Shown here: positions 1 to 11,349 of the stretch, piece after piece
Layout of the letters: each line of letters starts with the position of its first letter
Numbering within the stretch: position 1 is the stretch's first letter
Assembly: GCA_012845835.1 (NCBI GenBank)
Contig: JABAKD010000006.1
Location: 8,050,637 to 8,114,636 of the forward strand
Length of the DNA: 64,000 nt
Origin: Undaria pinnatifida
Taxonomy: Eukaryota; Sar; Phaeophyceae; Laminariales; Alariaceae
Direction of reading: 5' to 3'
Translations under genes and position numbers: made by a program
The notes under the pieces: model-generated
Told to the model about the DNA's origin: nothing
The model's database searches: none
Seen by the model: only the letters and a program-made list of their open reading frames with translations

Positions 1-880
1 TCACGACGACATCGATTTGTTCGCATGCACGTTCGACGGACGCGGCCGTTTCCCACTGACGACATCGATCGATTCTCCCATCACTTAGCGACATCGCTCG
101 GTGCCCGATCACGACCACCACAATCGACCTGTTCTTGATCACGACAACATCGATCGAATCCTGGTCACGCCGGTATCGATCGCTGCTACATAACGAAGAC
201 GGCATTGATCGTTTCCCGGATCACGATGACATTGATCCCTTTTCCATCACGAAGACGACATCGATCTGGTCTCGATTACGACAAACAAAACATACATGTT
301 CCCGATCACGACAACGATCAATCCGTTCCCGGTCACGACATCCATCGGTTCTCCATCACGACGACATTGATCGTTTCCCGATCACGAAGACATCGGCCGT
401 CCCGATCACGACGACATCGATCGCTTCTCCATCACGAAGACGACGTATGTCTGCTCTCGATCAACACCGCTCGGTCCTCCATCACGATAACGACATCGAT
501 TTGTTCCGGATCACCCGGATCACGATGACAAATCACGATACGATATCGATGTCATCCTGATGACATCAATCGGTTCCCGGTCACGACGGCATCGATCGAT
601 GCCCGATTACGACAACATCGATCGGTTCTCCATCACGAAGGCGGTTCTCGATCACAACTACGATGTCTCGATCACAACTACGATGTCTCGATCACAACTA
701 CGATGTCGATCTCATCACGACGATGACAAAAATCGATAACCATGACCATATCGACCTATTCTCCATCACGTGAACATCAATTTATTCTCGATCACGACAA
801 CGATATCGATCTGTTCCCGACTACCGCACAACGACACTAGATCTGTTCCCGATCACGACCACATCGCTCGGTTCTCCATA
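1..880. repeat. Tandem array of GATCACGAC/ATCGATC units
   Basis: Degenerate tandem repeats of roughly 25-30 bp built from GATCACGACGACATCGATC and TTCTCCATCACGA, running from the window edge to about 880. No gene is seen here. Confidence 0.9.
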
Positions 881-989
881 ACGACTACATCGCTGCGCCC
901 ACGATCACGATGGCAACGGTCAGTCCCCCGAAGATAATCGCGAGGTATAGCATACAATGCGCGCTGCCGCCATCGCCGCCAAGCCGAGC

Positions 990-1055
990 CAAACTCGTAA
1001 AGAACAAAGCGCCAAAAAACGTGCCAAACTCGTGAAGAACAAAGCGCCAAAAAGA
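990..1055. repeat. 35-bp tandem duplication
   Basis: GCCAAACTCGTAAAGAACAA recurs as GCCAAACTCGTGAAGAACAA with the same following bases. Confidence 0.85.
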
Positions 1056-1390
1056 GGTCCCAAGTCCATCCCTCTCTACCCCTCATCGTACCTGTGCTCG
1101 AGAAACAGCAGCACGCAAACAACAAAAATCCCCCTTCCCTGAAAAACGAAGATCGTTGCAATTGAGATCGTTGAAAACAACATGGAAAACACGAACACCG
1201 TCGAAAGCGAAAACCATTGAAAGCGAAAAAAAAAAAACGAGATCAGGAAGACCCTTATCCGTCGCCGCCCCTCCCCCCTCCACCCCCCCCCCCCTAAATT
1301 TGTGCTCAAAACAGAAACAACAGCAAGCAATAAACACAAGAGACACCCCTCCTGCCCCGTTCCGCTCTCCTCCCTTCATCCCACCTATTG

Positions 1391-1404
1391 TCAGCGTAAC
1401 CCAC
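1391..1404 (-). repeat. Short copy of SAR1 exon 5 3' edge
   Basis: GTCAGCGTAACCCA is identical to the bases at the SAR1 exon 5 donor side (from 1566). The donor is lost. Fourteen bases alone is weak, but it fits the pattern at other exons. Confidence 0.4.
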
Positions 1405-1564
1405 CCCCACCCTCCCTCTCCTCCCCAACCTCGCCCATGTGCCCCCCCTCCCTCTCTCCCTCCCATCTCCGCCCCCCCCCCAATCTCTTCGGGAAGCGAA
1501 ACCTCGACAGCACGTTCCGAAACGAAGTCCCGAAACTCAGACAGACATTTCCGGCACCACTCAC

Positions 1565-1683
1565 CGTCAGCGTAACCCATCCGCTTTACGACGGAGCACA
1601 TGTACAGCTCGATTGGCCGCACCCCCGGGTTCGAGTCCGGCTTCGACGCCTTCCCGAACGTGTCGTAGAGCCCCATCGCATAC
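1565..1683 (-). CDS. SAR1: SAR1 exon 5 (C-terminal part)
   Basis: Acceptor TATCAG, donor GTGAGT. It reads [39 protein letters not shown] and ends in phase 1. If read through, the frame becomes Gly/Glu-rich and unlike SAR1, so a donor at GACG|GTGAGT and one more short exon are inferred. A 14-bp copy of the exon's last bases (GTCAGCGTAACCCA on the plus strand) recurs downstream at 1391-1404. Confidence 0.92.
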
Positions 1684-4600
1684 CTGATAACATAGCAAGG
1701 TACAGCGGTAGCGGCGGTGGCGGTGAGGAGGAGTAGGGGCAGGGAGGGGGTGGGGCAATGATGACTACACAGACGTTCGGAAAATTTACGTGACGACATG
1801 CAGTGTAGCCGGTCGCCCCGGTGGCGTTATCCTCGGGCCTGGTATAGGTCAGTTTCGTGAGTTCGAGCCCCGCCGAGTGCATACTCGTATAAATTCGTTT
1901 GGGACTTTTTCTTGTGCACAAATTGACTTGCGGAAAGCGCGAGAGCGTGAGTTAGCAACACTCGATGAAAAATCGACGAGCAGTGGGATTGCTGAACCCT
2001 GTGCGCGAAAAAAAATTGAAGGCAAGAACCGGGGGGGAGAAGGGACGACACCTGTGACCACGGCTTGTCCAGAAGCTGGAAAGTAAAAGTGTGCGAAAAA
2101 AAATAAAAAATAAAAAATAGAAATAAAAATAAAACCAAGCACCCGGTAAACTTAAGACCTCCCAAAAAATCAAACTTATTTTGTTTCTACATAAAGCTTC
2201 GCGTGGGTCGGAGTTGGGGTTGGGGGGGGGGTTGGGTCAGGGATTATAGTTTAGGGTTAGGGCTAGATTACAAAGGTTTGAAAAAAAAAAAATCTCCTTT
2301 GCTTGGTTTTAAACTGTGTTTTTTTTCATCTATAAGCACTTTTCTTGCTCCTCCTGCCTCCCTAGATGTAACTCAGATCCGGGATCACTAAGCAGGCTGC
2401 ACCCCCCCCTCCCCACCACGGTACGCGCCTTCATTATTTTCGCGAAGAGACTCCAGCTCTTTCTTCCCTCGTCGACTCGCACTGTCTGCGTCAACAAATT
2501 TACAAATGTCTGTATGTCCGTACACATATCATCTCTGGGGGCTGGGAGCCGGGGTGGGCTTCGAGCAAGGGGGAAGACGTTGGTGGGAGTGGCGGGAGGG
2601 GGCGTATAGGAAGGGCGGGGGCCAGCGGTGCGGCGTTGCTACCGCTGCAAATACCACAAACAAAACTCACCGCAGCTCATCCTCGCTCACAGCCGCCGGC
2701 ATGTCGATCTTGTTCCCGAGCACCAGGAACGGCACCGTCTGCAGGTTTTCGTCGGTAAGGAGGGACTGCGAATAACGGATACCGACAATTTCAACAGGGG
2801 GTAGAAAAATCCCCGAAAAAACACGGGAAGACAGGGAGGGGGGGGGGGGTGAAAACCAAACCCAAGAATTAGTGGGGGATGGGGGAGGAAAGGGAATGAA
2901 CTTACGGAACATAGGGGTGGGTGGGTGTGTGGGTGGCAGGGAAGGAACAGAAAGGTTTGCTGTCATTGGAAGCGAATACCAAAAAAGAGCACGGCAGGGC
3001 AGGTCACGGCTGGGCTAAATTCCTCACGTTCAGCCCCTTCTTGACCCCACACTACTACGAAGTGTGCTGTTCCAGGAGCAGCTTTACAGAGGCTAATGTG
3101 AACACCACACAGGGCAGGGCAGGGAAGGGCATCAGCAGGGCTGATCACTTCTTCGACAAAGCCCATCCATTATTCAAAAAAGAAGTTTCATCAACATACG
3201 CGCACCCATATTTGCACCCTGCTCCGGCATGGTAGCCTGATTCCACCCAGATATCGTACAAGTACTCTCTCCACCACACAGCGAGCAGTAATCCCAGTCG
3301 GACCTGAGCCCTCCAAACTGACTCGCGTATCAAATTAGCCGCCGGCAGGGCCCATAAAAAAACACACCCTGCTCCCACGCCGACCAAACCCGATGATCGG
3401 GCACAGCCAGCAAACAACTTCGTCGCATAAGCAGATAACTTGTCGCGTAAGCAGGAACCTATATATCAGTGGTTATCTCATCCTCCGCTAGAGAGTGACA
3501 CATAAGCAACAAAACCCATTCATTGGGATAAACATTCATGTCTCGGGATGATTAATTGGCGTAGGGCGAGGATGGGTTAAATCCCCTTACGTCGAGCTCC
3601 TTCTTGGCCTCCGGGAACCTCTGGCGGTCGAGGGCGTCGACCAGGAAGACAACGCCATCCACGGTGGTGAAGTAGTCCTTCCACAGCTTACGCGCCGTTT
3701 CGTGCCCGCCGAGGTCGAAGGTCTTGAAGCGCACCTGAAACAATCAAGTCGACGAGGGTTTCATAAAGAGCTGGCGAGGCGTTGATGTGCCAATGCGCTG
3801 GAAAAGAAGCTTTAAATAAAAAGGTACCGCGCTTTACGCCCAAGTATGGTCGCTACGCTTGCCAAAAAGCTATATCGAGAGGTCTCGACAAGGAGTTCTA
3901 GAGGGGGGGTTGACAAAAGGTTGTCGACGGAGGGCTACAGAGATGTCGAAAAAAACGGGGTTTGATGAACACTTTTTGAGGCGTCGGTCAGTCAAGGGGG
4001 GGGATAAAGAGCCATGACACAGGCGGTAGGGGAAGCTTTACATCGTTGTCTCTCTCGTGCTGGATGTCGGTAAGACCATAATGGGGGGGGAGGGAGTACT
4101 CATTTCATGCATAGCCGTAGTCTTGAGACCATAGGCCCTCGCATCCCTACAATGTCGGGACGGAGCAGTCTCGGGGTTTCCAGCAACCAGGGGGGCACGG
4201 CGGTAGAGGGGGTACTGGGGTACCTGTTTTTCCTTGGGTTCCTCATTTCTCACAGGCGGAGCTCTATACAGGATCATAAACGAGTTGCCCAGGCGGATTT
4301 GAAATATCGACTTGAGCGATCTCGCTCGCGTATTCTACTCGAACGAAAAACCAGGCGGGGGATCAACGCTAAATAAACAAACGCCTGTTCACCTTTCCCA
4401 CGATGAGCTCGTCCTGGTTGGGGTGGAGGGTCGGCTGGTGCACCTGGACCCTGTTCTCCTTTAGCATGTGCAGGAGAGTCGTTTTACCGGCATTGTCCAG
4501 ACCCAAGAAGAGGATCTTCGCGCTCTTGTGGTAGAACCCTGAAACAGGACGTTAGGGGCGACAAGCGATACGCCGGCAGCACGAAAAGCGTTAGATTGGG

Positions 4601-7600
4601 GTGAACGTGTTTCTGGGTTTAGTCTGGCCGGGAAGACTGTGCTTAGCAAAGTAATCGCAATCTGAATTGTAATGGAGCAGTCATTGATAGTGCCTTAAGG
4701 TGCAATATCAGACATTATGTCGAACTCACGCCAAGGGGTAATCGTGTTACCTATTAATAGTACTGATTCTGATAATACCTTTCGAGCACGCTCAAAGCCT
4801 TTCAAATGGCCATTGATAAAACGCCTGGATACACTTTTGTCTGTTCTTTAATCACTACTTTTACCTTAGCTCAACTCGTACGAGCTTTTACCCTCGTCGA
4901 TCTTCTGGGCAAGCTTGAACCGTGGTCACAGGCATCTTCCCTTCCCCCCGGTACGTGCCTTCATTTTTAGGGCGCATAGAGTTCAACATTCCCACTGTCT
5001 TATATCAGTTTTTAATCTCGTCGAGTTCTCATCGAAAATTTGCTAAATCACGCCCTCGCGCTTTCCGCTACGCAGTCATTTTATACGCAAGAAACAGTCC
5101 CCACGAGCACGAGTATGAACTCGGGGAGACTTGAAACAGCGACTTCCACTTTATTAGGGACGAGATTCACCTACTACTCCATCTAGGACACCTCCAGTAT
5201 ACCAAGTATGCCATACCTGGTACTTAACGCAGCACTGTCACAAATGACCTAAAAACGTGGATGCAACTGTAAGTCACAAAAGGGGTACTAAGTTTTTCAG
5301 TGCGTTGACACCGAGTAAGGCATGACGTGTGGTACATGTGGCGATATGACATGCATGACATTGATGCGATATCGATGCGATATCGATACGGCATCCATAT
5401 GATATTGATGTGCTTGATACGATCTTAATACGGACGATATCAATAATATGACAAATTCATATGATATTGGTACGACATCAAAAGTATGCCGACTCGTGGG
5501 ACTGCTGTTCGCTACGAATGGGTGTCCCACTATATAAAAAAAAGTGCATGTGTCAAACCGATAAAATATGTACAAAGTCAATCAAATGAGGGCACCGAGT
5601 ACTGCTACACATATATACGAACGAGTGCAGGAGACAAAATGGCATAGCCGTCGCGCAGCCATTGATTCTTCGCGTGTGATAAGACAGCTCTCTTGCGGTG
5701 TTGGCAGCAGGACGAGCAGCCCCGTGCAGTTCCTTGCACATCGAAATGCCGACTGGACAGCCCGACCTGTTTTGTGCGACTTGCTAACGATGCTACAATC
5801 GTCATGTGTTTCGATAATTTCCCCTCTTGACACCTTGAAACAAATGGTCATAATTTGTTTTCGATACTTTCACACCTTGAACAGATAATCTAGATAATGT
5901 AGATCATGTAGATCATGCAGATCATGCATATCATACAGATCATACGGATCATACAGATCACACGGATCATACAGATCACATACATCACACAGATCATATA
6001 CATCATATGTATCATACATATCGTATAGACCATATAGAGAATCTACAGGAGATTCTGTATCTGCCGTAATGAGAGGTTGTGCAGGATCTGTATCTGTAGA
6101 GTACAGATCAAAACCCTGCTTTAAAACATTGAAGATATTAAGAATATACCGGGTATCATCATTAGTTTTCGACACCCCCCCCTTAACCCCATTTAAATCC
6201 CCCAAATATATCCCTACACTAATTCCAAGTATTTCCCCCCTCAAAACGGGTTTTCAGTTGTAAAAAAAGCAGTTAGTCAGTCAAGCATAACTCGTCGAAA
6301 ACGTCGACAATATTTCCCCCATAACGCTTTGCAATAAAATAAAGCTGTCGTTTCGATGGCACAACAGCACGGGGCGGCTGCGTATAACCTCCTGCATCGG
6401 TACAGCAATACCGGCCCTCCACACGGGGGGTCTCCCCATAGTGCCCGTTGAATAGTGCCTGTTGCCTGTATAGTGCCGATGGAATCGCTTGACACGACCG
6501 GAAACCGCAACACTGGTACCAGTATCACAACCTAATAGTGCCGATGTTCAGTATAGTGCCGGCTGGCACATAACAGTGTGATACTCCGATCGGGCGTGTT
6601 ATATGGCTGGTGTGTGTCCTCGTGAAGGATATATAGGTCGGTGACTCCCCTTATTGCTAGCTACTGCTGTAGGGCCAGGGTCACCAGGGCGATGCAAAGA
6701 CGTTCGCCTGAAAGACTGTAAATTCTCTATAGTAAAGCCGGTGCCATGGTGTAGGGGTAATCTCAATATATAGTTTACAGGCAGTTCCGACCAAATCCTC
6801 GATCTCACAGCTGTAATGCATGTTTAGTTGTATAAAAAAACGACTCCAACGGGCCTGCGGTACTTCTGCGGCGCTTAACCCTGTTTTGGCGAACAAAGTA
6901 CTTGGAATATACAGCGCCGACGTTCTCGACGTGTGCTAAGATTGAGGTACAGCACAAAGCAACTTCCGCCGACATCGCTTCTGGTTGACGAGGCTCACTC
7001 AACAAAAAAAAAAAAAAAACTAAAAAAGGTATCAATATCATTGGATGTCCTCGTGGTTTTACGGAATTTGCCTACGAAGGCAGTTGGCGCGTTCATCGCT
7101 CGTTCATTGGGTTTCGCTTTACCAGCTAGTGTTTTTCCAAGTTAGCGTTCGGGTGGGGTGGAGAGCTCCTCAAACGAGGAGAGACACGAGCTACGATAGG
7201 AGTAGCACTTTTGCGCCAGAAAAAAAAAAAACTGGATTTTGACGGGGCGCGCCTCAAGGCCATTTCTTATGCAGTCGGATTCCGCCAGTCTAAAACGGCC
7301 CTTTTCGACTGGACTTTTTTTCGACTGGATTCTTCTGGTCCTTCTTCTTATCGTCAATCGAGTTGATTTTATAGTTTTCGTGCTCTTCCTAGAGGCGGTT
7401 GGTGTGAGGGAGTACTGCTGTACAGCAGGCGAAATCGGTTGGCAGCTCTGTGCTTCGCGCTGTCTCCGCGAGCAACGGCTCGATGAACCTTCGTCCCAGC
7501 GAGTTGGTGGCTTTGGGCTTAACCGAAAGCCAAAGCTACGTTCGTGGAGTTGCACTCAGCCGAGAGCCGGCAAAGCTACAGCAGCGCAGCCGTTGTTGGC

Positions 7601-10600
7601 AGCATGGGATCCAGACCGAGCGCTGCTGCCGTCGTGATACACGCTGCTGGCGGGCGGAACTAGGAATGCGCCACGCTGACTTGCTGCGAGAAGCAACAGC
7701 AGGGATAGCCAAGCCAGCGTCAGCGCCTTTCATGATACTGCAGTGTGGTACCTGGTATGGGTGTGTGGCCGTGTGGCCGTGTGGGTGTGTGTTTGGTGGT
7801 GGGATGGGGGATGCGATCGGTTCAAAAAACACGTGTAAAACTTTTTCCACTGAGTTTTTCGACTGGAGGATCCAGTCGAAAAGTCGAGTTTTTCGACTGG
7901 ATCCGCCAGTCGGAATTCTCAGTCGAAAAAAGTCGAGTCGAAAAAGCCCTTTGTCCACTGCGTAAGAAAGCCCGATTTGGGCTTCAGTCGAAAAAGGCCG
8001 TTTTCGACTGGCAAATCCGACTGCATAAGAAATGGCCTAACCCAACTTCGTCGGAATATGACGTTCTTCTTCTTTCGCAATATGTTTCTTTGTGTGCCTA
8101 GCTAGGTCATGGGACTGGTCAAAAACGGGTTTGCACTTTCAGTTTACTCATAATAAGCTTTTGCCTCGAAAAGCAAATAGCTCTTCAGGTTAGGAACCTC
8201 AGCAAAAAACCGGTCTGCCTGTATCGTATTACGGCATGTATCGAGGCGCAGAATAACCGAGCGCTACGTTTAATCACACCATGCGTCTTTTGGGCAGGAA
8301 ACTACTTGGAATTAGTGTAGGATATTGTTTTACCCCGTTTGACCACTCCTACCACGTTTTGGGGCCGATGGACTTTAAAATAGAATATAATCATTTCTGT
8401 AGGAAGGATTTTTGAGCTAAGGAACGCTGCTACAAACGACGAGTCGAACCAGGGGTTCTCCCCTTTATAATACAGCAGTGGTTTACCGATTTTAAGATCA
8501 TCCTGGAGGTAAGACCGGGAAAATCAGCGCGGCATGGAAAACAAAATGAGTTGGAATTAGTATAGGGCCATTTTGGCAATAGCAAGAGATGAGACCACCT
8601 AAAATGGCTAGTCACGGGGTGGCCTTAACGCCTCTACCACTGGATCCCCGTTTTGGGGGAAAAATTACTTGTAATTTATATAGGGAGGGGTTTGGAGGTT
8701 CTCAAAGATTCAAAAAATGGCTACACTATCGTACTGACTGTAGCGACATGTTGATAGTACGACGTTGTGAGTTATACTAAGTTGCGAACACCAGTACTAT
8801 AGTTGGGCAGTGCGAGTACTACTGTTACAGCAGTACGGCATTGCGAGCACTACTGCTATTGTCAACAGTATTGCCGTACGGCTACGGCGTTGCGAGTTCT
8901 GCCGTTAACAGCAGTACACGCCATTGCGAGCACTACTGCTGTGCTATTGCGAGCACTACTGCTGGGTTAGCTGCACAAGCGCGGCAGTTCGGGTATTGTA
9001 AACAATATCGGTAGTAAGTCGTTGCGAGTACAACAGCTGTATCAGCAGTACCAACAGTACGGCATTGTGCGCACCATACTGCTGTAAAAAACGGTGGCAG
9101 TGCCGGCAGTATGGCAGTGAATACTACTGCTAGGGCAGAAGGACTGCTACTGTTAGGCAGTAGATTTTATAGAGCTGCGGGTACTAGTGCTGTTAACAGA
9201 GCAGCAGGGACGTACGCGCACAACAGCGGTATTGGCAGCACCGGTAGCGCGGCTTTGCGAGTACTACTGCTTGCTGTAAATACTTAAGCGTGTTCTTCAC
9301 ATGAAACCGTTGTTTCCACCAATCGACATCCGGAATACCCGATGTCCGTCCGTGTCGATGCCTCATCCAACAGAGACGAGCCGTTACCACTAACTATGAA
9401 GCGGAGATTGTGCTGATGTCTGCTGCTGGGTACTTGGTACATCGCATATACAGTAACGTTGTGCGTACTGGAAGTGATTCACAGACTGGGTATCAATACG
9501 ATCTGGTATACCATGTGCGCAACAAAACACGCGGAGGAAATCGAAATCGTCGCTCAGAAGACGAGCTCGCGAGACTTTCGTAGATATAGGGCAATAGTCT
9601 GCACCATGGTGGCGGTATGTGTCAGCCGGAACTACCGGCACTTTTTTTTTTGTTTTTTTTACGTTTCTACTTTCCAGCTTCTGGACAAGTCGTGGTCACA
9701 GGTGTCGTCCCTTCTCCCCCCCCGGTTCTTGCCTTCAATTATTCTCGCGCATGGGGTTCAGCAATCCCACTGCTCGTCGATTGTTCATCGAGTGTTGATA
9801 ACTCACGTTGTCGCGCTTTCCGCATATTAATTTGTGCGCAACTATCTTACCAGCTGCTATCTACTACCATGGTAGCGTACAGCAGTGCTGCCGCCATTAT
9901 ACTGCTTGTTACCATTTGTGCCACGTGATTTCGCAGGTGCTGTATTATAGCGGGCAGCCGGCACTATAATGCTCAACCGGCGCTATGTACAGAGGGGCCG
10001 CGCTAATTTGTCCACACGTGTCTAAACAAGAACAAACGAGGGCATCCGACCGACAGCGGAAGACTGCTGTTCGCAAAGTTAAGCACGACAATTTCATACC
10101 CATTTAAACAACACACCACCAGAGAAACAGGCCCTCCCAGTACAGTAAAAAGAAGACAGTTAGTACTATTCAGTCTACAGCGAAGGCAATCAAGGCAAGA
10201 GGAGAGCGCTACGTAGTGACCTCATTCCTCCGTAAGCGTCTTGGGCCGCGTTGGGCGGATGTCGGGGAGGGGGTGGGTGGCTCAAGGCCGACAGCGTTGG
10301 GGCATCCCCTCGGGCACGAGCCCGGCGTTCATCAGGAGACACTCTAAAGCGGGGGGATGCAAAAATACTGAAAATTCCAAAATTGGAAAAATACATACAG
10401 TACTGGAAAAACGAGGCACGAAGCCCTGTGGCAGGTGGAATTCGAGGATAAGAAGATGGGTTTCTTTGCTCGACCTGCCCTATGCAATGCTCCCCACAAG
10501 GGGTTGCGATGGACGTGCCCGGCAAGGCATAATAAGGAAAGGCAAGACAAGGGAGGGTCGCTTGTGAGGCGAGGAGGCAGAGCGCAGCGCAGGCAGGCAC

Positions 10601-10821
10601 GCTCTAGCCGATCGATCTTCCGAGAGAGCTTCTTGACGAGGGGGGCACGTTATAAGGGGGTGGATGAACGACGCAGAGCAAAAGAAGAGAGGACAGAATA
10701 GTGAGAGGGTTCCCGGCTGGAAGGGACGCCGCCGTGCCTGAGGCGGGGAAAGGAAGGGTGGAGGAAGCGGCCACTCACCGAGGGAGGTCAGGATGCCGTA
10801 GAACCAGTCGACGAGAAACAT
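1565..10821 (-). CDS. SAR1: SAR1 small GTPase, COPII coat assembly (gene span, 5 exons found)
   Basis: SAR1 is an Arf-family GTPase that, once GTP-loaded at the ER membrane, recruits Sec23/24 to begin COPII vesicle budding. Five exons with agreeing phases give an almost complete protein of about 182 residues: the N-terminal MFLVDWFYG motif, P-loop GLDNAGKTT, switch threonine in QPTLHPNQ, G3 motif [10 protein letters not shown]4 motif NKID and the G5-region MCSVV. The family is usually 190-198 residues. The missing tail (expected near FxWLSQ) should be a small last exon below position 1565, which I could not identify. Intron 1 is 6,240 bp, very long for a housekeeping GTPase. The gene is divergent from the serine-rich gene starting at 11350. 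Identity is certain from the motifs; the 3' end is open. Confidence 0.97.
1803..2142 (+). mobile_element. tRNA-headed SINE (family D), full copy
   Basis: The head contains a B-box-like GAGTTCGAGCCCCG at 1858-1871. A unique body follows, then an A-rich tail (AAATAAAAAATAAAAAATAG) at 2094-2140. Body copies in other introns run with a T-rich start on the opposite strand, as expected for SINE insertions. Non-autonomous. Confidence 0.75.
2345..2485 (+). mobile_element. SINE-like family E copy
   Basis: GTAACTCAGATCCGGGATCA, CTAAGCAGGCT, a C-rich stretch and CCCTCGTCGACTCGCA are shared with copies at 37180, 43562, 49210 (reverse) and 62214. The C-rich and GCCTTCA-TTTCGCG parts resemble the family-D body. 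Confidence 0.7.
2671..2765 (-). CDS. SAR1: SAR1 exon 4 (NKID motif)
   Basis: Acceptor TCGCAG, donor GTGAGT. It reads [20 protein letters not shown] then [11 protein letters not shown], including the guanine-specificity motif NKID. Ends in phase 2. Confidence 0.97.
3591..3734 (-). CDS. SAR1: SAR1 exon 3 (switch II)
   Basis: Acceptor TTTCAG, donor GTAAGG, 48 codons in phase. It carries [19 protein letters not shown] and then [19 protein letters not shown], the G3 region with the SAR1-specific catalytic histidine after the double glycine. Confidence 0.97.
4084..4180 (+). repeat. Family P unit
   Basis: A G run, then GTACTCATTTCATGCATAGC and a cytosine-poor GGGACGGAGCA end, as in the cluster at 14.26-15.31 kb. 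Confidence 0.6.
4393..4538 (-). CDS. SAR1: SAR1 exon 2 (P-loop and switch I)
   Basis: Acceptor TTTCAG, donor GTGAAC. It reads [20 protein letters not shown] and onward through [15 protein letters not shown]. It contains the G1 P-loop and the switch I threonine that coordinates magnesium. Starts in phase 1 and ends in phase 0. Confidence 0.97.
4905..5140 (-). mobile_element. SINE family D, degraded copy
   Basis: Shares GTGGTCACAGG, CGCGCTTTCCGC and the head-like CACGAGTATGAACTCGGGGA with the copy at 1803-2142, in reverse orientation. Confidence 0.6.
5340..5480. repeat. GATATC/GACATG-rich short repeat tract
   Basis: Irregular repeats of GCGATATCGAT, GACATTGAT and ATATGATATTG in the SAR1 first intron. 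Confidence 0.6.
5880..6115. repeat. GATCATACA array with family-L piece
   Basis: About fifteen 10-bp units of the type CAGATCATAC, followed by CAGGATCTGTATCTGTAGAG. The latter also occurs, diverged, near 29.04-29.09 kb (reverse) and 54.0-54.06 kb. Confidence 0.8.
6183..6265 (+). mobile_element. Family-C MITE, degraded
   Basis: TTAACCCCATTTAAATCCCC through TTCCAAGTATTTCC to GGTTTTCAGTTGTAAA; the right end is decayed. Confidence 0.65.
6430..6575. repeat. Family-M-like piece, weak
   Basis: Repeated ATAGTGCCGATG/ATAGTGCC phrases resembling the AGTGCCGG termini of family M. Confidence 0.4.
7258..8038. mobile_element. 0.78-kb terminal-inverted-repeat element
   Basis: The left end GGCCATTTCTTATGCAGTCG is matched in inverse orientation by CGACTGCATAAGAAATGGCC at the right. 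Homology extends about 50 bp through AAAACGGCC and TTTTCGACTGG. The interior has further TTTTCGACTGG units and no recognised transposase. No target duplication is evident. Confidence 0.8.
8770..9260. repeat. Degenerate array of CTACTGCT/AGCAGTA units
   Basis: GCATTGCGAGCACTACTGCT and CAGCAGTACGGCATTGCGAG recur about ten times. AGCAGTA and TACTGCT are mutual complements, so the array can fold. Confidence 0.8.
9640..9842 (-). mobile_element. SINE family D, body copy
   Basis: Starts with a T run and carries CTTTCCAGCTTCTGGACAAG and CGTCCCTTCTCCCCCC shared with the full copy. The tRNA-like head is lost. Confidence 0.75.
9935..10000. repeat. Family-M piece
   Basis: TATTATAGCGGGCAGCCGGC then CACTATAATGCTCAACCGGC; partial relative of 29670-29870. 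Confidence 0.55.
10779..10821 (-). CDS. SAR1: SAR1 exon 1
   Basis: Encodes [14 protein letters not shown] plus one base, followed by donor GTGAGT. The ATG sits in a GCACC-ATG context. This amphipathic N-terminus inserts into the ER membrane in the SAR1 family. Phase 1 end. Confidence 0.95.
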
Positions 10822-11349
10822 GGTGCAGTGTTCTTGGGGTGGGGCTAAGCGTTAGGCCTTCCGCAAAAAATGTTCGCCACTAGGTTTTCCAGTGGGCAGC
10901 AATTTTGGAGCGGAGGCGTTTTTTGCCAGGGATTCGGGGTAAGAGTACCCTTGAAATACCAATGCAAGTCGCTTCCATGGTCTTGTAGGGGGTACCCGTA
11001 GCTCTCTCGGTAACTATGGTGCATGGCCTGGTGTCACCTGCGGCAGGGCTCATCAGTCAGCGCAGATAGGCATCACATTTCCCCGTGGGAGATCAATTGT
11101 AGAAGGCATTTTTTTGTAACCGTCAACGCATGACCGATCGTAATTTGTAATTTGTTGTCGGATTTCTATTGGTCCTGAAGGAGGCGGAAACACGATGATG
11201 TGGGACGCAGGCAGGCCTGCAAGCAAAGGGTATCATGAGCAGCTTGTCGTGGTGGCACGTAGGCCCTCGTCTACTCCCATACAGAGATCGTACATCCACA
11301 CCGTATTGGTGCAGTTGCTACACCGGCATAGAAACATTGAAGCAAATAT
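10822..11349. promoter_or_regulatory. Divergent intergenic spacer between SAR1 and the serine-rich gene
   Basis: About 530 bp separate the SAR1 start codon (minus strand) from the first ATG of the plus-strand serine-rich reading frame. Both promoters should lie here if the two models are right. No TATA-like element or operator stands out, and no family-A, -B or -C repeat was recognised in it, unlike the flanking introns. The promoter role is inferred from position only. Confidence 0.4.

Noticed and set aside
1-880. Possible CRISPR-like array
   Set aside because: Units are degenerate and contiguous, without unique spacers of constant length; the context is eukaryotic.
1180-1225. Possible SAR1 last exon reading FQWFS on the minus strand
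   Set aside because: Resembles the family FQWLSQ end, but no AG acceptor precedes it and the frame continues without a stop into low-complexity sequence.
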